From: Candidatus Cloacimonadota bacterium | GTDB lineage: Bacteria; Cloacimonadota; Cloacimonadia; Cloacimonadales; TCS61 | Assembly: GCA_014382915.1 (NCBI GenBank) | Contig: JACNIV010000058.1 | Location: forward strand, 1 to 6,373 | Direction: 5' to 3' | Length of the DNA: 6,373 nucleotides | In this document: piece by piece, positions 5,939 to 6,373 of the stretch | Layout: each line of letters starts with the position of its first letter | How positions within the stretch are numbered: the stretch's first letter is position 1 | Made by a program: the position numbers and the translations under genes | The notes under the pieces: generated by a model | Told to the model about the DNA's origin: nothing | What the model saw: only the letters and a program-made list of their open reading frames with translations | The model's database searches: none

Positions 5939-5952
5939 CCGGCAGCTGCCGG
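5939..5952. repeat. GC-rich perfect palindrome
   Basis: CCGGCAGCTGCCGG is a perfect 14-base palindrome, 15 bases after the terminator's T tract. It overlaps the left arm (5943-5956) of the long-range inverted 14-mer. Confidence 0.7.
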
Positions 5953-5956
5953 ACAC
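5943..5956 (+). repeat. Left arm of long-range inverted repeat
   Basis: CAGCTGCCGGACAC here matches the reverse complement of 6358-6371 (CAGGTGCCGGACAC) at 13 of 14 positions. The arms enclose about 400 bases that contain both stem-loop repeats. Confidence 0.55.
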
Positions 5957-6007
5957 CTTCTCTCAACTCAACCTGCTTGCCGGGGTGAAGCTTTAGCGCC
6001 CGTACTC

Positions 6008-6025
6008 CGTAGTAGCACAGCTACG
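6008..6025. repeat. Short stem-loop in the GC-rich patch
   Basis: CGTAG (6008-6012) pairs with CTACG (6021-6025), with a possible T-G wobble extending the stem by one pair. There is no adjacent T tract, so it is not an intrinsic terminator. Confidence 0.45.
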
Positions 6026-6047
6026 AAGGGTGAAAAGACAGGCTGCC

Positions 6048-6065
6048 CTTCTCTCATGAGAGAAG
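6048..6065. repeat. Perfect 18-base palindrome
   Basis: CTTCTCTCATGAGAGAAG equals its own reverse complement over 18 bases. Its left half is part of the ten-base motif CCTTCTCTCA that also occurs at 5956-5965, so it is partly a repeated sequence. It could be a dyad binding site or the remnant of a repeat element. Confidence 0.65.
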
Positions 6066-6095
6066 AAACATAAGAAAAGCAAGAAAAATTTTAAC

Positions 6096-6196
6096 CCTCG
6101 TTCCCACAACGCCATGCGGCATCGCCTAGAAGTCTCTTTGGGAACGAACTATATTTTTTTGTCTCCCTGAGAGATTCTATTCTTTCAAACCATCGA
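6096..6196 (+). repeat. Stem-loop repeat element, copy 1 (with 23-base insertion)
   Basis: A 101-base direct repeat of 6278-6355. It begins CCTCGTTCCCA and carries TCGTTCCC (6098-6105) and GGGAACGA (6140-6147) as inverted arms; the stem is nine pairs if A6106 pairs with T6139. Relative to copy 2 it has 23 extra bases (6107-6129), GC-rich, inside what would be the 5' arm. From 6130 to 6196 it matches copy 2 at 65 of 67 positions, including a run of seven T residues (6154-6160) six bases after the stem. Orientation is arbitrary. Confidence 0.88.
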
Positions 6197-6277
6197 AGGG
6201 TCTCATTCTTTCATAGATTCTTCAAAGCCTGCCCCTGCAAGAATTCCTCAGAAAGACAGATTATTTTTATTTTAAAT

Positions 6278-6355
6278 CCTCGTTCCCAAAGTCTCTTTGG
6301 GAACGAACTATATTTTTTTGTCTCCCTGAGGGATTCTATTCTTTCAAACCCTCGA
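6278..6355 (+). repeat. Stem-loop repeat element, copy 2 (compact)
   Basis: A 78-base copy of the element. TCGTTCCCAAAG (6280-6291) and CTTTGGGAACGA (6295-6306) form a perfect 12-base-pair stem with a TCT loop. Seven T residues follow at 6313-6319 after a six-base spacer, so it resembles a terminator without the usual direct stem-to-T join. Copies start 182 bases apart. This looks like a REP/BIME-type extragenic palindromic element. Confidence 0.88.
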
Positions 6356-6357
6356 CT

Positions 6358-6371
6358 GTGTCCGGCACCTG
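6358..6371 (-). repeat. Right arm of long-range inverted repeat
   Basis: The reverse complement of this stretch matches 5943-5956 at 13 of 14 positions. It begins three bases after stem-loop copy 2 and lies against the window edge, so its true extent is unknown. Confidence 0.55.
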
Positions 6372-6373
6372 AC

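Larger units (their letters stand above)
5925..6373. other. Gene-free, repeat-rich region
   Basis: 449 bases to the window edge without a supportable gene on either strand. The first part (about 5935-6055) is clearly richer in G and C than the rest of the window and holds palindromes at 5939-5952, 6008-6025 and 6048-6065. The second part has two copies of a stem-loop repeat separated by 81 bases. A ten-base direct repeat, CCTTCTCTCA, occurs at 5956-5965 and 6047-6056. An inverted 14-mer lies near both ends. No tRNA, rRNA, CRISPR or transposase-like sequence is visible. Confidence 0.75.

Noticed and set aside
6098..6160. Intrinsic terminators formed by the stem-loop repeats
   Set aside because: The T tracts begin six bases after the stem, no gene ends nearby on this strand, and the cold-shock gene already has a strong terminator; kept as repeats only.
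6096..6355. CRISPR array
   Set aside because: Only two copies, of 101 and 78 bases, containing stem-loops and an internal insertion, without regular short repeats and spacers or cas genes.

Overview
The window reads as chromosomal DNA of an AT-rich, Gram-negative bacterium. The Gram-negative inference rests on the MlaE-type permease at the left edge, since that family serves an outer membrane. The mix of DnaB, type-4 uracil-DNA glycosylase, a very divergent omega subunit, guanylate kinase and GcvH in one cluster, plus the base composition, would suit a Bacteroidota-related or Cloacimonadota-like lineage. That placement is a weak guess from gene style; no marker here settles it.

Layout. From 1 to 3831 six genes run tightly on the minus strand, in transcription order gcvH, gmk, rpoZ-like, udg, dnaB and mlaE (cut by the left edge). 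Gaps are 10, 0, 19 and 18 bases, and dnaB and mlaE overlap by 14 (or 8) bases, so this looks like one housekeeping operon. Two of its genes use non-ATG starts (gmk GTG, udg TTG), and the omega-like gene takes its ribosome-binding site from the last codons of gmk. After a 121-base gap, a 452-residue receiver-PAS-HD-GYP protein (3953-5311, minus strand) is an orphan two-component output that probably hydrolyses cyclic di-GMP. A 362-base, very AT-rich divergent region (5312-5673) separates it from a plus-strand cold-shock protein gene (5674-5874), which ends at a textbook intrinsic terminator.

The last 450 bases (5925-6373) hold no gene. They form a repeat-rich intergenic mosaic: a GC-rich patch with stacked palindromes, then two copies of a stem-loop element (101 and 78 bases) that differ by one clean 23-base insertion in the stem. 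A near-perfect inverted 14-mer lies at both ends of this mosaic.

The genes work together loosely: nucleotide supply (gmk), transcription (omega), DNA repair (udg), replication (dnaB), C1/glycine metabolism (gcvH) and envelope lipid transport (mlaE). I see no defence, secretion or biosynthetic system. The least explained material is the 3' repeat mosaic; among the proteins, the guanylate kinase P-loop variant and the changed metal-site motif in the HD-GYP domain are worth checking.
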